From NCBI RefSeq assembly GCF_015711605.1, contig NZ_JABTEZ010000001.1, positions 310,001-374,000 on the forward strand: 64,000 nt of DNA, written 5' to 3'. Below are positions 43,518 through 54,596 of the stretch, one piece after another. The position numbers and the translations under genes are program-made. The notes beneath the pieces are model-generated. The model saw nothing but the letters and a program-made list of their open reading frames with translations. It had not been told where the DNA came from and made no database searches. This stretch comes from Planomonospora sp. ID67723 (GTDB lineage: Bacteria > Actinomycetota > Actinomycetes > Streptosporangiales > Streptosporangiaceae). Positions within the stretch are counted from its first letter, which is position 1. Each line of letters begins with the position of its first letter.

Positions 43518-45929
43518 ATGAGCACGGAGTTCGCGGAGTGGCTGCGCGGCCGGAGCGACGAGCAGCTGAGGGAGCTCGTCGCACTGCGTCCGGAGCTCAT
43601 CACCCCGGTGCCCGCCCACGTCGAGGGGCTGGCCGGCAGGGCGAGCAGCCCCTCGGCGATCGGCCGGGTGCTCGACCGCCTCGACCGGTTCACCTTCGCG
43701 GTCCTGGAGACGCTCGCCGTTCTCGCCTCCCCGGTGGCCTACCGGCCGCTCCGCGCTCAGGTGGCCCGCGGGCTGCGCGGGCCCGCCGACTCGGTGTTCG
43801 AGGCCCGCTTCAGGGAGACGGTCGACCGGCTCCGCTCCCTGGCCCTGGTCCACGGGACCGACCGGGCCCTCGTCCCGGCCCCCGGCGTGCGGGAGGTGCT
43901 CGACGCCCCCGCGGGCCTCGGCCCGCCCGCGGTGGAGGTGTTCCGCCACTACCACCGGGAGCGCCTGGCCGAGCTCGTCGAGGATCTCGGCGGGGGCGGC
44001 GGCGGGGCCAAGGAGGAGCTCGCCGCGCTGCTGGCCGACCGGGAGACCGTCGCGCGGCTGGTCGAGGAGGTCTCGCCGCAGGCCCGCTCGGCCCTCGACG
44101 AGCTGACCTGGGGGCCTGCCGGCGGGCGGGTGCCCAACGCGCGCCGGGAGGTGCGGGTGGACACCGCCCGCTCGCCGATCGAGCAGCTCCTGGCCCGCGC
44201 GCTGCTGGCCGCGACCGGCGAGGAGTCCGTCGTCCTGCCCCGCGAGGTCGGGCTGTTCCTGCGCGACGGCCGGATCCACCGCGACCTGGCGCCGGTCCCT
44301 CCCCCGCTCGACGGCACCGCCCGCGACCGCGTGCTGGCCGACCGCACCGCGGCCGGGCAGGCGTTCACGTTCACCCGCGCGGTGGAGGAGCTGTGTGAGC
44401 GGTGGAGCGCCGACCCGCCCGGCGTGCTCCGCGGCGGCGGCCTGGCCGTGCGCGACCTGAAACGCGCCGCGACCCTGCTCGACGTGCCCGAATGGGTGGC
44501 CGCCCTGGTCATCGAGGTGGCGCACGCGGCGGGGCTGGTGGCCGCGAGCGGCTCGGTCGACGGCGACTGGATGCCCACCCCCGTCTACGACGCCTGGAAG
44601 GTGCGCGCCACCGAGGAGCGCTGGGTGACGCTGGCCACGACCTGGCTCACCATGGACCGGGTGCCGGGCATGATCGGCGAACGTGACGAGCGCGACCGGC
44701 TGCGCAGCGCTCTCCACCCCGACCTGCGCCGCGCGGCCGCGCCGGAGATCCGCGCCACCACGCTGGGCATGCTGGCGGTGGCGGGCGGGCCGGACGCCCC
44801 CCTGGCCCCGTCCCTGGAGGCGGTCCGCGAGCGCCTGGCCTGGGAGCAGCCGCGCCGCCGGATCACCGACCGCGACCGCCTGGTGGAGTTCGCCCTGCGG
44901 GAGGCCGAGCAGATCGGGGTCACCGGCCTGGGCGCGCTCTCCGGTCACGGGCGGGCGCTGCTGCCCTCGGCCTCTCCCCTGGCGTCCGGATCCGAGGGCG
45001 GGAGCCGTACGGCGTCCGCCGCGGAGCTGCTGGCCCCGCTGCTGCCCGAGCCTCTCGACCACGTGCTGCTCCAGGCCGACCTGACCGCCGTGGCCCCGGG
45101 CCCGCTCACCGGTGAGCTGGGCCGCTGGCTGGCGCTCGCCGCCGACGTGGAGTCCACCGGCGGCGCGACGGTCTACCGGTTCTGCGAGAGCTCGATCCGG
45201 CGGGCGCTGGACGCCGGGCAGGGCGCCGACGAGATGCTGGCGATGCTGGAGCGGCACTCCACGACCCCGGTCCCGCAGCCGCTCGGCTACCTGGTGACCG
45301 ACGTGGCCCGCCGCCACGGCCGCATGCGGATCGGCACCGCCAGCGCCTACGTTCGCTGCGACGACCCCACGGTGCTCGACGAGGTGATGGCCGACCGGCG
45401 GGCGATCCCGCTCCGGCTGCGCCGCCTGGCCCCCACCGTGATCGCCTCCAAGACCTCCCGGGCGACCCTGGTCGACTCGTTGCGCGCGATGGGCTACGCC
45501 CCGGTGGCCGAGTCCCTCGACGGCGACGTCATCGTCACCCAGCTCGACGTGCGCAGGACCGAGGGCCCCCCGCAACTGCGCGCGCCGGCCGCGTTCACCG
45601 GCCTGGACGCCGAGGTGATCACCGCCGCCGTGCGCGCCGTGCGCGCCGGGGACGCCGCGCACCGGTCCCGGCGCAGGCCGGTGGACGCACCCGAGGGGCA
45701 GGTGCCGCGCTCCCCCGCGACCGCCACGATCGGTGCGCTGCGTGAGGCCATCCGGCAGGGTTCCCAGGTCTGGATCGGCTACCTCGACTCCCAGGGCAAC
45801 GCCACCAGCCGCATCCTGGAGCCCGCCCGGATGGAGGGCGGCTATCTCACCGCCTACGACGAGACGCGCGCCGCGGTGCACCGCTTCGCCCTGCACCGCA
45901 TCACCGGGGTGGCCGAGATCCAGGCATAG
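43518..45929 (+). CDS. Helicase-associated protein: XPB/Ssl2 N-terminal-type domain with C-terminal WYL-like segment
   Basis: This 803-aa protein lacks helicase Walker motifs. It resembles actinobacterial proteins carrying the XPB/Ssl2 N-terminal (Helicase_C_3-like) region: DHVLLQADLTAVAPGPLTGELGRWLALAADVESTGGATVYRFCESSIRRALDAG. The C-terminal 60 residues (REAIRQGSQVWIGYLDSQGNATSRILEPARMEGGYLTAYDETRAAVHRFALHRI) read like a WYL domain, a ligand or ssDNA sensor. It is probably a partner or regulator of DNA repair helicases; the true XPB helicase lies 2.2 kb downstream. The ATG at 43518 follows directly on a DNA-damage-type promoter. Confidence 0.82.
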   Translation: MSTEFAEWLRGRSDEQLRELVALRPELITPVPAHVEGLAGRASSPSAIGRVLDRLDRFTFAVLETLAVLASPVAYRPLRAQVARGLRGPADSVFEARFRETVDRLRSLALVHGTDRALVPAPGVREVLDAPAGLGPPAVEVFRHYHRERLAELVEDLGGGGGGAKEELAALLADRETVARLVEEVSPQARSALDELTWGPAGGRVPNARREVRVDTARSPIEQLLARALLAATGEESVVLPREVGLFLRDGRIHRDLAPVPPPLDGTARDRVLADRTAAGQAFTFTRAVEELCERWSADPPGVLRGGGLAVRDLKRAATLLDVPEWVAALVIEVAHAAGLVAASGSVDGDWMPTPVYDAWKVRATEERWVTLATTWLTMDRVPGMIGERDERDRLRSALHPDLRRAAAPEIRATTLGMLAVAGGPDAPLAPSLEAVRERLAWEQPRRRITDRDRLVEFALREAEQIGVTGLGALSGHGRALLPSASPLASGSEGGSRTASAAELLAPLLPEPLDHVLLQADLTAVAPGPLTGELGRWLALAADVESTGGATVYRFCESSIRRALDAGQGADEMLAMLERHSTTPVPQPLGYLVTDVARRHGRMRIGTASAYVRCDDPTVLDEVMADRRAIPLRLRRLAPTVIASKTSRATLVDSLRAMGYAPVAESLDGDVIVTQLDVRRTEGPPQLRAPAAFTGLDAEVITAAVRAVRAGDAAHRSRRRPVDAPEGQVPRSPATATIGALREAIRQGSQVWIGYLDSQGNATSRILEPARMEGGYLTAYDETRAAVHRFALHRITGVAEIQA

Positions 45930-45950
45930 GCCGGCGCCGTCCGCCCGGAG

Positions 45951-46006
45951 GGCCGTGCCGTCAAGCCCGTGCGCCGGGCCCGGCGCACGGGCTTGACGGC
46001 ACGGCC
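45951..46006. terminator. 56-bp perfect palindrome between genes
   Basis: Arms 45951-45978 and 45979-46006 are exact reverse complements with no intervening base, giving an RNA stem of up to 26 bp around a GGCC-centred loop. It starts 22 bp after the helicase-associated gene and ends 21 bp before the acyl-CoA ligase start. A terminator for the upstream gene is likely, but the length and perfection are exceptional. Confidence 0.8.
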
Positions 46007-46027
46007 GTAGCGGATCACGTTGGCGTC

Positions 46028-47599
46028 ATGAGCGCTGAGCACACCCTGGGCCGGCTGGCGGAGGAGTCGTGGACCAGGTTCGATGACTTCGACTCGCTGT
46101 ACTACGAGGGGACCTGGCACCGCGCGGAGGCGCTCGCCGAGCGCGCGCGGCGCTCCGCGGGCGGCTTCGCGGAGTTCGGGATCGGGCCCGGCGAGCGGGT
46201 GGTGGTCATGATGGCCACCTGTCCCGAGGTGACGATCGTCTACCAGGCGCTCTGGGCGGCCGGGGCCGTGGTCACACCGGTGGTCTTCCTCGTCGGGGCC
46301 GACGAGCTGCGGCACATCCTCTCCGACAGCGGCGCCGCGGCGGTGGTGACCTCCCCCGAGCTGCTGGGGACCGTACGGGCCGCCGTCTCGGGACTGCCCG
46401 GGGAGACTCCCGTGGTCGTGGTGGGCGAGGCCCCGGCGGGCACGACGCCGTTCTCCGAGATCGAGTCCGCGGGAGAGCGGGGCCCGGTCGCGCGCGACCC
46501 GGCCGACCTCGCCGCGCTCATGTACACCGGCGGCACGACGGGCCGGGCCAAAGGCGTCATGCTCACCCACGGCGGACTCTGGCACGTCGCACGGGCCGCC
46601 TGGGAGATGTCCCGCCTGCCCGGCATGAACCGGATGATCGTCCCGGTGCCGCTCTCGCACGCCTACGGCCTGATCGTCACCATCGCGGGCATGCACGCCG
46701 TCGAGCCGCCGCAGGCCGTGCTCATGCGCTGGTTCGACCCCAAGGCCTTCCTGCACCTGGCCGCCGAGCAGCGGGCGCAGTACGGCGCGGTGGTGCCGTC
46801 GATGCTCCAGATGCTGCTGGCCGAGCCGCTGGAGGAGGTCAGCCTGCCCGAGCTGCGCTATCTGACCTGCGGGGCGGCGCCGCTGGGCCGGGAGGTGCTG
46901 GAGGAGTTCGAGCGGCGGGTGCCGGGCGTGCAGATCCTGGAGGGATACGGCCTGACCGAGACCAGCGCGGTCACCACCTTCAACCCGCCCGGCAGGCGCA
47001 AGGTCGGCAGCGTGGGCCTGCCGCTCCCCGGCTACACGATCACTGTCAGGGACGACGACGGCGAGGAGCTGGAGATCGGTGACGTGGGCGAGATCTGCGT
47101 CCGCGGCGAGGCGCTGATGCGGGGGTACTGGACCGGCGACCCCGGCGTCGCCGCCCCCGACACGGCGCCGGTCCCGTCCTCGACGGCGCTGGTCGGCGAC
47201 GAGCTCTACACCGGCGACATCGGCTGCCTGGACGACGACGGCTACCTGCACATCGTGGACCGGAAGAAGGACCTGATCATCAGGGGCGGGTTCAACGTCT
47301 TCCCCCGTGACGTCGAGGACGCCCTGAACGAGCACCCCGGCGTGCTGATGTCCGGTGTGGTCGGCCGCCCCGACCCGGTCCACGGAGAGGAGGTGGTGGC
47401 CTTCGTCCAGCTCCGGCCGGACGCCGCGGCCACGGCCGAGGAGCTCATCGCCTGGGCCCGTGTCCGGGTCGGCCGGGTGAAGTACCCCCGCGAACTGCAC
47501 TTCACCGACTCGATCCCGGTCACCAGCATCCTCAAGCTCGACCGCAAGGCCCTGCGTGCCCGTCTCGGCATCCCCGGGTCCGATCCCTCGTCGCCGTGA
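46028..47599 (+). CDS. AMP-dependent acyl-CoA synthetase/ligase
   Basis: This 523-aa adenylate-forming enzyme has the P-loop [24 protein letters not shown], the A5 motif EGYGLTET, A7 ELYTGDIG, A8 [21 protein letters not shown] and A10 KLDRKALR. It activates a carboxylic acid as an acyl-AMP and transfers it to CoA; the chain length is not evident. It lies between the WYL/XPB-N gene and XPB but has no clear functional link to repair. The ATG follows the big palindrome. Confidence 0.9.
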   Translation: MSAEHTLGRLAEESWTRFDDFDSLYYEGTWHRAEALAERARRSAGGFAEFGIGPGERVVVMMATCPEVTIVYQALWAAGAVVTPVVFLVGADELRHILSDSGAAAVVTSPELLGTVRAAVSGLPGETPVVVVGEAPAGTTPFSEIESAGERGPVARDPADLAALMYTGGTTGRAKGVMLTHGGLWHVARAAWEMSRLPGMNRMIVPVPLSHAYGLIVTIAGMHAVEPPQAVLMRWFDPKAFLHLAAEQRAQYGAVVPSMLQMLLAEPLEEVSLPELRYLTCGAAPLGREVLEEFERRVPGVQILEGYGLTETSAVTTFNPPGRRKVGSVGLPLPGYTITVRDDDGEELEIGDVGEICVRGEALMRGYWTGDPGVAAPDTAPVPSSTALVGDELYTGDIGCLDDDGYLHIVDRKKDLIIRGGFNVFPRDVEDALNEHPGVLMSGVVGRPDPVHGEEVVAFVQLRPDAAATAEELIAWARVRVGRVKYPRELHFTDSIPVTSILKLDRKALRARLGIPGSDPSSP

Positions 47600-47645
47600 T
47601 ATCTGTTGAGCTGCACGGTTCCGCAGAAGCGAGACGGGTTTTCCA

Positions 47646-48038
47646 GTGATCAGTGGCACCCCCGAAGGCCCCAGCACGAGTCCGGATGGCGGGAAGAGCC
47701 CCTACGGCGCCTACGACCCCTACGGATCCCACAGCTCCTACGGGCAGGGGTACGGCTACGCGGCCGGGCCCTACCACGACGTCGAGGGGGTCAGGACCCA
47801 CGCGATCGTCGCGATGGTGGTCAGCATCACGCTGGCGCTGAGCTGTTTCGTCAGTCTCGGCGGCATCGTCGGGACCATCCTGTCCGGGATCGCGCTCGGC
47901 AAGGTCGAGACCGAGCCCGCGCGGGCCCGGGGCCTGATCAGGTGGGTCTGGATCGGCATCGGCGTCAACCTGGGGCTGATCGCCCTGGCCACCACCACCT
48001 TCCTCGTCGCGGGGCTCAGCAACGCCTTCGGTTCCTGA
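47646..48038 (+). CDS. DUF4190-type small membrane protein
   Basis: This 130-aa protein has a Tyr/Gly/Pro/Ser-rich cytoplasmic N-terminus of about 45 residues (SPYGAYDPYGSHSSYGQGYGY). Two TM helices follow (HAIVAMVVSITLALSCFVSLGGIVGTILSGIALGKV and GLIRWVWIGIGVNLGLIALATTTFLVA), the layout of DUF4190 proteins. Function unknown. The GTG at 47646 has no obvious RBS. Confidence 0.8.
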   Translation: MISGTPEGPSTSPDGGKSPYGAYDPYGSHSSYGQGYGYAAGPYHDVEGVRTHAIVAMVVSITLALSCFVSLGGIVGTILSGIALGKVETEPARARGLIRWVWIGIGVNLGLIALATTTFLVAGLSNAFGS

Positions 48039-48108
48039 GCCCGTCCGGGACTTCCGGGGCGCGTCGGCTTGTTGGATATGCGGTAGCCGTACACGAGGGA
48101 GAGATTCC

Positions 48109-49755
48109 GTGGCCGATGGCCCGTTGATCGTGCAGTCCGACAAGACCCTCCTGCTCGAGGTCGACCACGAGCAGGCCGATGAGTGCCGTAAGACGATCGC
48201 GCCCTTCGCCGAGCTGGAGCGCGCGCCCGAGCACGTGCACACCTACCGGGTGACCCCGCTGGCGCTGTGGAACGCGCGGGCCGCGGGGCATGATGCCGAG
48301 CAGGTGATCGACGCGCTGATCGGCTACAGCCGCTACCCGGTGCCGCACGCCCTGCTGGTGGACATCGCCGAGACCATGGCGCGGTACGGCAGGCTCCGGC
48401 TGGAGAAGCACCCCGTCCACGGGCTGGTGCTGACCAGCACCGACCGGGCCGTGCTGGAGGAGGTGCTGCGCTCGAAGAAGATCCAGCCGCTGCTGGGCGA
48501 GCGGCTGGACGGCGACGCGGTGGCGGTCCATCCGAGCGAGCGCGGCAACATCAAGCAGCTCCTGCTCAAGCTGGGCTGGCCCGCCGAGGACCTGGCCGGC
48601 TACGTCGACGGCGAGGCCCACCCGATCGAGCTGGCCGAGGACGGCTGGGAGCTGCGCTCCTACCAGCGCGAGGCGGCCGAGGCGTTCTGGCACGGCGGTT
48701 CGGGCGTGGTCGTGCTCCCCTGCGGGGCGGGCAAGACGATCGTGGGCGCGGCGACGATGGCGCACGCCAGGGCCACCACGCTGATCCTGGTGACGAACAC
48801 GGTCTCGGCGCACCAGTGGAAGCAGGAGCTGCTCCGGCGGACCTCCCTGACCGAGGACGAGATCGGCGAGTACACCGGAACCAAGAAGGAGATCCGGCCC
48901 GTCACCATCGCCACCTACCAGGTCATGACGACGCGGCGGCAGGGCGTCTACCGGCACCTGGAGCTGTTCGACGCGCGCGACTGGGGCCTGATCATCTACG
49001 ACGAGGTGCACCTGCTGCCCGCGCCGATCTTCCGGATGACCGCCGACCTGCAGGCCAGGAGGCGGGTCGGGCTGACCGCGACGCTGGTGCGCGAGGACGG
49101 CCGGGAGGGCGACGTGTTCTCGCTGATCGGCCCCAAGCGCTACGACGCCCCGTGGAAGGAGATGGAGAACCAGGGCTGGATCGCCCCGGCCGACTGCGTC
49201 GAGGTGCGGGTCACGCTCAGCGACGAGGAGCGGCTCGCCTACGCGATGGCCGACTCCGAGGAGCGCTACCGGTTCTGCGCGACCACGCCGTCCAAGACGC
49301 GGGTCACCGAGGCCCTGGTCAGGCGGCACCCGGACGAGCAGGTGCTGGTCATCGGCCAGTACATCGACCAGCTCGACGAGCTGGGCGAGCACCTGGGCGC
49401 ACCGGTGATCAAGGGGGAGACCAAGGTCAAGGAGCGCGAACGGCTCTTCCAGGCCTTCCGCGACAAGGAGATCCAGGTCCTGGTCGTCTCGAAGGTGGCC
49501 AACTTCTCCATCGACCTGCCGGAGGCGTCGGTGGCCGTCCAGGTCTCCGGCACCTTCGGGTCACGGCAGGAGGAGGCCCAGCGGCTGGGCCGGGTGCTGC
49601 GCCCCAAGTCCGGCGGGGGCGGGGCCCGGTTCTACTCCGTGGTGAGCAGGGACACCGTCGACCAGGAGTTCGCCGCGCACCGGCAGCGGTTCCTGGCCGA
49701 GCAGGGATACGCGTACCAGATCATCGATGCGGACGACGTGCTCGCCGGCGACTAG
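48109..49755 (+). CDS. DNA repair helicase XPB (bacterial type)
   Basis: This 548-aa SF2 helicase has the N-terminal XPB damage-recognition region (LIVQSDKTLLLEVDHEQADECRKTIAPFAELERAPEHVHTYRVTPLALWNARAAG), motif I PCGAGKT (about residue 203), DEVH (about 298), motif III LTATLVRED, and motif VI QRLGRVLRPK. It unwinds DNA 3' to 5'; mycobacterial XPB is the characterised relative. The GTG start has the RBS GAGGGAGAG. It is the probable enzymatic partner of the upstream XPB-N/WYL protein. Confidence 0.95.
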   Translation: MADGPLIVQSDKTLLLEVDHEQADECRKTIAPFAELERAPEHVHTYRVTPLALWNARAAGHDAEQVIDALIGYSRYPVPHALLVDIAETMARYGRLRLEKHPVHGLVLTSTDRAVLEEVLRSKKIQPLLGERLDGDAVAVHPSERGNIKQLLLKLGWPAEDLAGYVDGEAHPIELAEDGWELRSYQREAAEAFWHGGSGVVVLPCGAGKTIVGAATMAHARATTLILVTNTVSAHQWKQELLRRTSLTEDEIGEYTGTKKEIRPVTIATYQVMTTRRQGVYRHLELFDARDWGLIIYDEVHLLPAPIFRMTADLQARRRVGLTATLVREDGREGDVFSLIGPKRYDAPWKEMENQGWIAPADCVEVRVTLSDEERLAYAMADSEERYRFCATTPSKTRVTEALVRRHPDEQVLVIGQYIDQLDELGEHLGAPVIKGETKVKERERLFQAFRDKEIQVLVVSKVANFSIDLPEASVAVQVSGTFGSRQEEAQRLGRVLRPKSGGGGARFYSVVSRDTVDQEFAAHRQRFLAEQGYAYQIIDADDVLAGD

Positions 49756-49857
49756 GCCGCGGGACGAGCACATCGATCGTCCGAATCAGATCCACGAGAT
49801 ACCGCGGGTCCTCGACAAACAAACCACCCCCTCGCTGGGTCGTGATGACCTGTGGCG

Positions 49858-49893
49858 GCATACCCTATGATCCGCGCATTTCACCGGGTATGC
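49858..49893 (+). terminator. Hairpin with T-run after XPB
   Basis: GCATACCC (49858-49865) pairs perfectly with GGGTATGC (49886-49893), followed by CCGCCTTTTT. It lies about 100 bp beyond XPB, before the convergent membrane protein gene. The segment 49756-49941 has visibly lower GC than its neighbours. A 46-codon minus-strand frame crossing it (49721-49861) is not supported. Confidence 0.5.
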
Positions 49894-49941
49894 CCGCCTT
49901 TTTCGCTGTTTCATGAAGAATGACCGACAGTTATGGGGTGG

Positions 49942-50250
49942 CTACTTAACGATCATCCCTCCGGCGAACAACGTGCCCTCGGCGGCCGTCCAGGCGATCA
50001 GGGCGGCCCCCGTGAGTCTCATCAGGCGTCTCTCGTCGCGGCGGGCTCCCGGGGGCAGCCAGGCGGCCGCCGTACAGCCGGCCGCGGTGGCGGCGAACAG
50101 GCCCGAGAACAGTGCGACCCCGTTCATCCGGCCGGCGCAGCCCTCGTCGGAGCAGAAGGCCTTCGTCCCCCAGCCCGCGAAGACCGACAGGATCCAGAGC
50201 GTCGCGAGCAGCGCATTGGCCACGGTCGGTATCACGATGGAGATCCGCAC
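49942..50250 (-). CDS. Small membrane protein of unknown function
   Basis: This 102-aa protein begins with GTG at 50250. Three hydrophobic segments are visible: ISIVIPTVANALLATLWILSVFAGW, NGVALFSGLFAATAAGCTAAAWL and LTGAALIAWTAAEGTLFAGGMIV. There are three Cys, two of them around CSDEGCAGR in the first outside loop. No family is recognised. It is divergent from the HelD-like gene across 136 bp. Confidence 0.65.
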   Translation of the reverse strand: MRISIVIPTVANALLATLWILSVFAGWGTKAFCSDEGCAGRMNGVALFSGLFAATAAGCTAAAWLPPGARRDERRLMRLTGAALIAWTAAEGTLFAGGMIVK

Positions 50251-50386
50251 GGCCTCGGAGATACCCCCGGGGCCCGCTCCTCACTCCGGGTTAATCCTTT
50301 TGAGACCGGTGAGGGCCCTCGGTAAGCTGGTCAATTCGCTGCCTGATGACCACCACCTCCGTTTACCGAATGGGAGGCGCTTTCGC

Positions 50387-52438
50387 ATGCCCGCAGACCA
50401 GCTGGCCCCCGACATAGACCCCGCCCCGTCTCCGGCGCCCGAAGCCGGGGCCGACCCCGCGGCGGCCCTCGCCGCCGAACGCGATCATCTGGCCGTCTCC
50501 AGGGCCGCCCTGCGCGCGATGCGCGAACACGCCCAGTCCCTCTCCTCCGACGCCGCCGGCGACTGGGTCTCCCAGCAGATCCTGCAGGCGCTGCTGGACC
50601 AGCGGGTGGCGGCGCTCGCCGATCATGCGGGCACGCCGCTCTTCTTCGGCCGCCTCGACCGCTCGGCCGACGACGACCTGCCCTCCACCATCTACGTCGG
50701 ACGCAGGCACGTCCACGACGACCGCAGCCGCCCCCTGGTCATCGACTGGCGCGCCCCGGTCTCCCGGGCGTTCTACCAGGCCAGCCCGTCGGATCCGATG
50801 GGCGTCTCGCGCCGCCGCCGGTTCGGTTACCACGGGGGCGAGCTGACCGCCTTCGAGGACGAGCACCTCGGCCAGGGCGAGGCCCTCCAGCAGTCGAAGA
50901 TCCTCACCGAGGAGATCGAGCGCCCCCGCTCCGGCCCGATGCGCGACATCGTCGCGACCATCCAGCCCGACCAGGACGAGATCGTGCGCGCCGAGCTGGG
51001 GCAGACGGTGTGCGTGCAGGGCGCGCCGGGCACCGGCAAGACCGCCGTCGGCCTGCACCGGGCCGCCTATCTGCTCTTCACCCACCGGGAGAAGCTCGCC
51101 CGCTCCGGCGTGATGATCGTCGGGCCCAACCGGGCCTTCCTGTCCTACATCTCCTCGGTGCTCCCCGCGCTGGGCGAGGTCAAGGTCGACCAGACCACGG
51201 TCGCGGGCATCCTCGGCGAGCACTCCGCACCCGAGGACCCGGCGGTCTCCGCGATCAAGGGCGACGCGAGGATCGTGCCGGTACTGGAGCGCGCGCTCTG
51301 GATGCACATCGTCAAGCCGGCCGAGGGCGTGCTGTTCACCAAGGGGGTCAACCGCTACCGGGTCGCCGACCACGAGGTCCGCGAGATCGTCGCCTCGCTG
51401 CGCGGCACCACCCGGTACGGCCCCGGCCGCGCGGCCCTCGCGCAGCGGCTGGCCCACCAGATCCTCGTCCGGATGGAGCAGCGCGGCGAGTCCCCCGACG
51501 ACCGCGTGCAGGACGCGGTCGCCCGCTCCAAGCCGGTCCGTCAGGTGGTGGACGCGGTCTGGCCCAAGCTCACCCCCGCCCAGGTGCTGTACCGGCTCTT
51601 CAGCGATGCGGAGTTCCTCGCCGCGGCGGCGAGGCACGACCTCACCGCCGACGAGCGGGCCGCCCTGATCTGGGCCAAACCGGCCAAGTCGTTCCGCTCG
51701 GCGAAGTGGTCGGCGGCCGACGGCGCGCTGATGGACGAGCTCGGGGACATGATCGAGCGGACTCCGGTCCTCGGCCACCTGGTCGTGGACGAGGCCCAGG
51801 ACCTCTCGGTGATGCAGCTGCGCGCGCTCGGGCGGCGGTGCCGTACCGGCTCGGCGACCGTGCTGGGCGACATCGCCCAGGGCACCACTCCCTGGTCGGC
51901 CCGCTCCTGGACGGAGGTCCTCGCCCACCTGGGCTTCGCCGACGGCGCGGTCACCGAGCTGACCCTCGGCTTCCGCGTCCCCCGCGAGATCCTCGACTAC
52001 GCCGCCCGGCTGCTGCCCGCCGTCGCCCCGGACCTGGCCGCGCCCCGGTCGCTCCGCCCCGGCGCGGGCTCGCTGTCCGTGCGGCCCGCACCCGACCTGG
52101 CCGCCGCCCTGGCCGAGGCCGCGGGCCGGGCCCTGTCCCGGGAGGGCTCGATCGGCGTCATCGTCCCCGACGCCTCGGTGCAGGCCGTCGCCGGGATGCT
52201 CGCCCACCTCGACCACCGCGTGCTCTCCCCTGACTCGGTCGAGGAGCACCGGCTGCTGGTCGTGCCCGCCACCCTGGCCAAAGGTCTGGAGTACGACCAC
52301 GTCATCGTGGTCGAGCCCGCCGACATCGTGGCGGCCGAACCCCGGGGCCTGGCCCGGCTGTACGTGGTGCTCACCCGTGCGGTCACGTCCCTGACCGTGC
52401 TGCACGCCAAGGAGCTGCCGGCCGAGCTGGCCGGCTGA
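50387..52438 (+). CDS. HelD-like RNA polymerase recycling ATPase (UvrD-superfamily)
   Basis: This 683-aa protein has an N-terminal coiled-coil arm (AAERDHLAVSRAALRAMREHAQSL) and the FFGRLDR...STIYVGRRHVHDDRSRPLVIDWRAPVSRAFYQ segment shared by HelD proteins. Walker A is QGAPGTGKTAVGLHRAAYLL (about residue 212), Walker B VVDEAQDLS, with later SF1 motifs (LGDIAQGTTPWSARSW, LTLGFRVP, KGLEYDHVIVVEP, YVVLTRA). HelD removes or recycles stalled RNA polymerase; Streptomyces HelR displaces rifamycin. No rifamycin-associated 19-bp element is seen upstream. GGGAGG precedes the ATG. Confidence 0.85.
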   Translation: MPADQLAPDIDPAPSPAPEAGADPAAALAAERDHLAVSRAALRAMREHAQSLSSDAAGDWVSQQILQALLDQRVAALADHAGTPLFFGRLDRSADDDLPSTIYVGRRHVHDDRSRPLVIDWRAPVSRAFYQASPSDPMGVSRRRRFGYHGGELTAFEDEHLGQGEALQQSKILTEEIERPRSGPMRDIVATIQPDQDEIVRAELGQTVCVQGAPGTGKTAVGLHRAAYLLFTHREKLARSGVMIVGPNRAFLSYISSVLPALGEVKVDQTTVAGILGEHSAPEDPAVSAIKGDARIVPVLERALWMHIVKPAEGVLFTKGVNRYRVADHEVREIVASLRGTTRYGPGRAALAQRLAHQILVRMEQRGESPDDRVQDAVARSKPVRQVVDAVWPKLTPAQVLYRLFSDAEFLAAAARHDLTADERAALIWAKPAKSFRSAKWSAADGALMDELGDMIERTPVLGHLVVDEAQDLSVMQLRALGRRCRTGSATVLGDIAQGTTPWSARSWTEVLAHLGFADGAVTELTLGFRVPREILDYAARLLPAVAPDLAAPRSLRPGAGSLSVRPAPDLAAALAEAAGRALSREGSIGVIVPDASVQAVAGMLAHLDHRVLSPDSVEEHRLLVVPATLAKGLEYDHVIVVEPADIVAAEPRGLARLYVVLTRAVTSLTVLHAKELPAELAG

Positions 52439-52467
52439 GCCGCCGTACCGGCCCGGTTGTCGCCATC

Positions 52468-52493
52468 CCCCGGTGCGGCGTGCCGCACCGGGG
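52468..52493. terminator. 12-bp GC hairpin after the HelD-like gene
   Basis: CCCCGGTGCGGC (52468-52479) and GCCGCACCGGGG (52482-52493) are exact reverse complements. It lies 30 bp after the plus-strand HelD-like gene and is followed on the plus strand by a second hairpin ending in TCTTCTCT. Confidence 0.6.
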
Positions 52494-52528
52494 AAAAAGA
52501 AAGGGCCGGTCCCGTGGCGGGACCGGCC
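52493..52528 (-). terminator. Intrinsic terminator of groEL
   Basis: GGCCGGTCCCG (52504-52514) and CGGGACCGGCC (52518-52528) form a perfect 11-bp stem with a 3-base loop. In the groEL reading direction it is followed by CTTTCTTTTT (52503-52494), a textbook Rho-independent terminator 23 bp after the groEL stop. Confidence 0.85.
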
Positions 52529-52551
52529 TCTTCTCTGAGCTGGCGCCGGAC

Positions 52552-54349
<1,798 letters not shown>

Positions 54350-54484
54350 CGTCGACCATCCTGACCTGCACTCAGCTCAGAGCGAAGCGGGCGGCAGCGG
54401 ACCCGGCCGGAAACAGGGATGTGATCGGGCGACGGAACCCGGCAATCAGCGAAAGCGAGCAGGAAACAACCCCGGGAATGCGAG

Positions 54485-54517
54485 GGCCCGGCCCGCCGCG
54501 AGATGGCGGGCCGGGCC
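54485..54517. terminator. 13-bp hairpin after the small cold-shock gene
   Basis: GGCCCGGCCCGCC (54485-54497) and GGCGGGCCGGGCC (54505-54517) are perfect complements with a 7-base loop. It lies 79 bp downstream of the csp stop on the minus strand and isolates csp from the groEL promoter. Confidence 0.75.
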
Positions 54518-54596
54518 GACATGTGCGGAGACCCACGCGGACTGCGCTGCCGCGGGGATCCACCGGCAGTTCTCCACGCTGCGGCGGATGACCGCC

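Noticed and set aside
48039..48108. A DNA-damage promoter before XPB similar to that at 43488
   Set aside because: TTGTTGGAT occurs, but no TANNNT lies at the 8-base spacing, so the match fails.
49721..49861. A 46-codon minus-strand frame (starting MPPQVITTQRGGG) overlapping the XPB 3' end
   Set aside because: It has no RBS and overlaps XPB coding sequence. The hairpin beside it is better explained as a terminator, though the local drop in GC is noted.
50251..50386. A rifamycin-associated inverted repeat upstream of the HelD-like gene
   Set aside because: I looked for the GGGGCTTGC/GCAAGCCCC-type element and did not find it.
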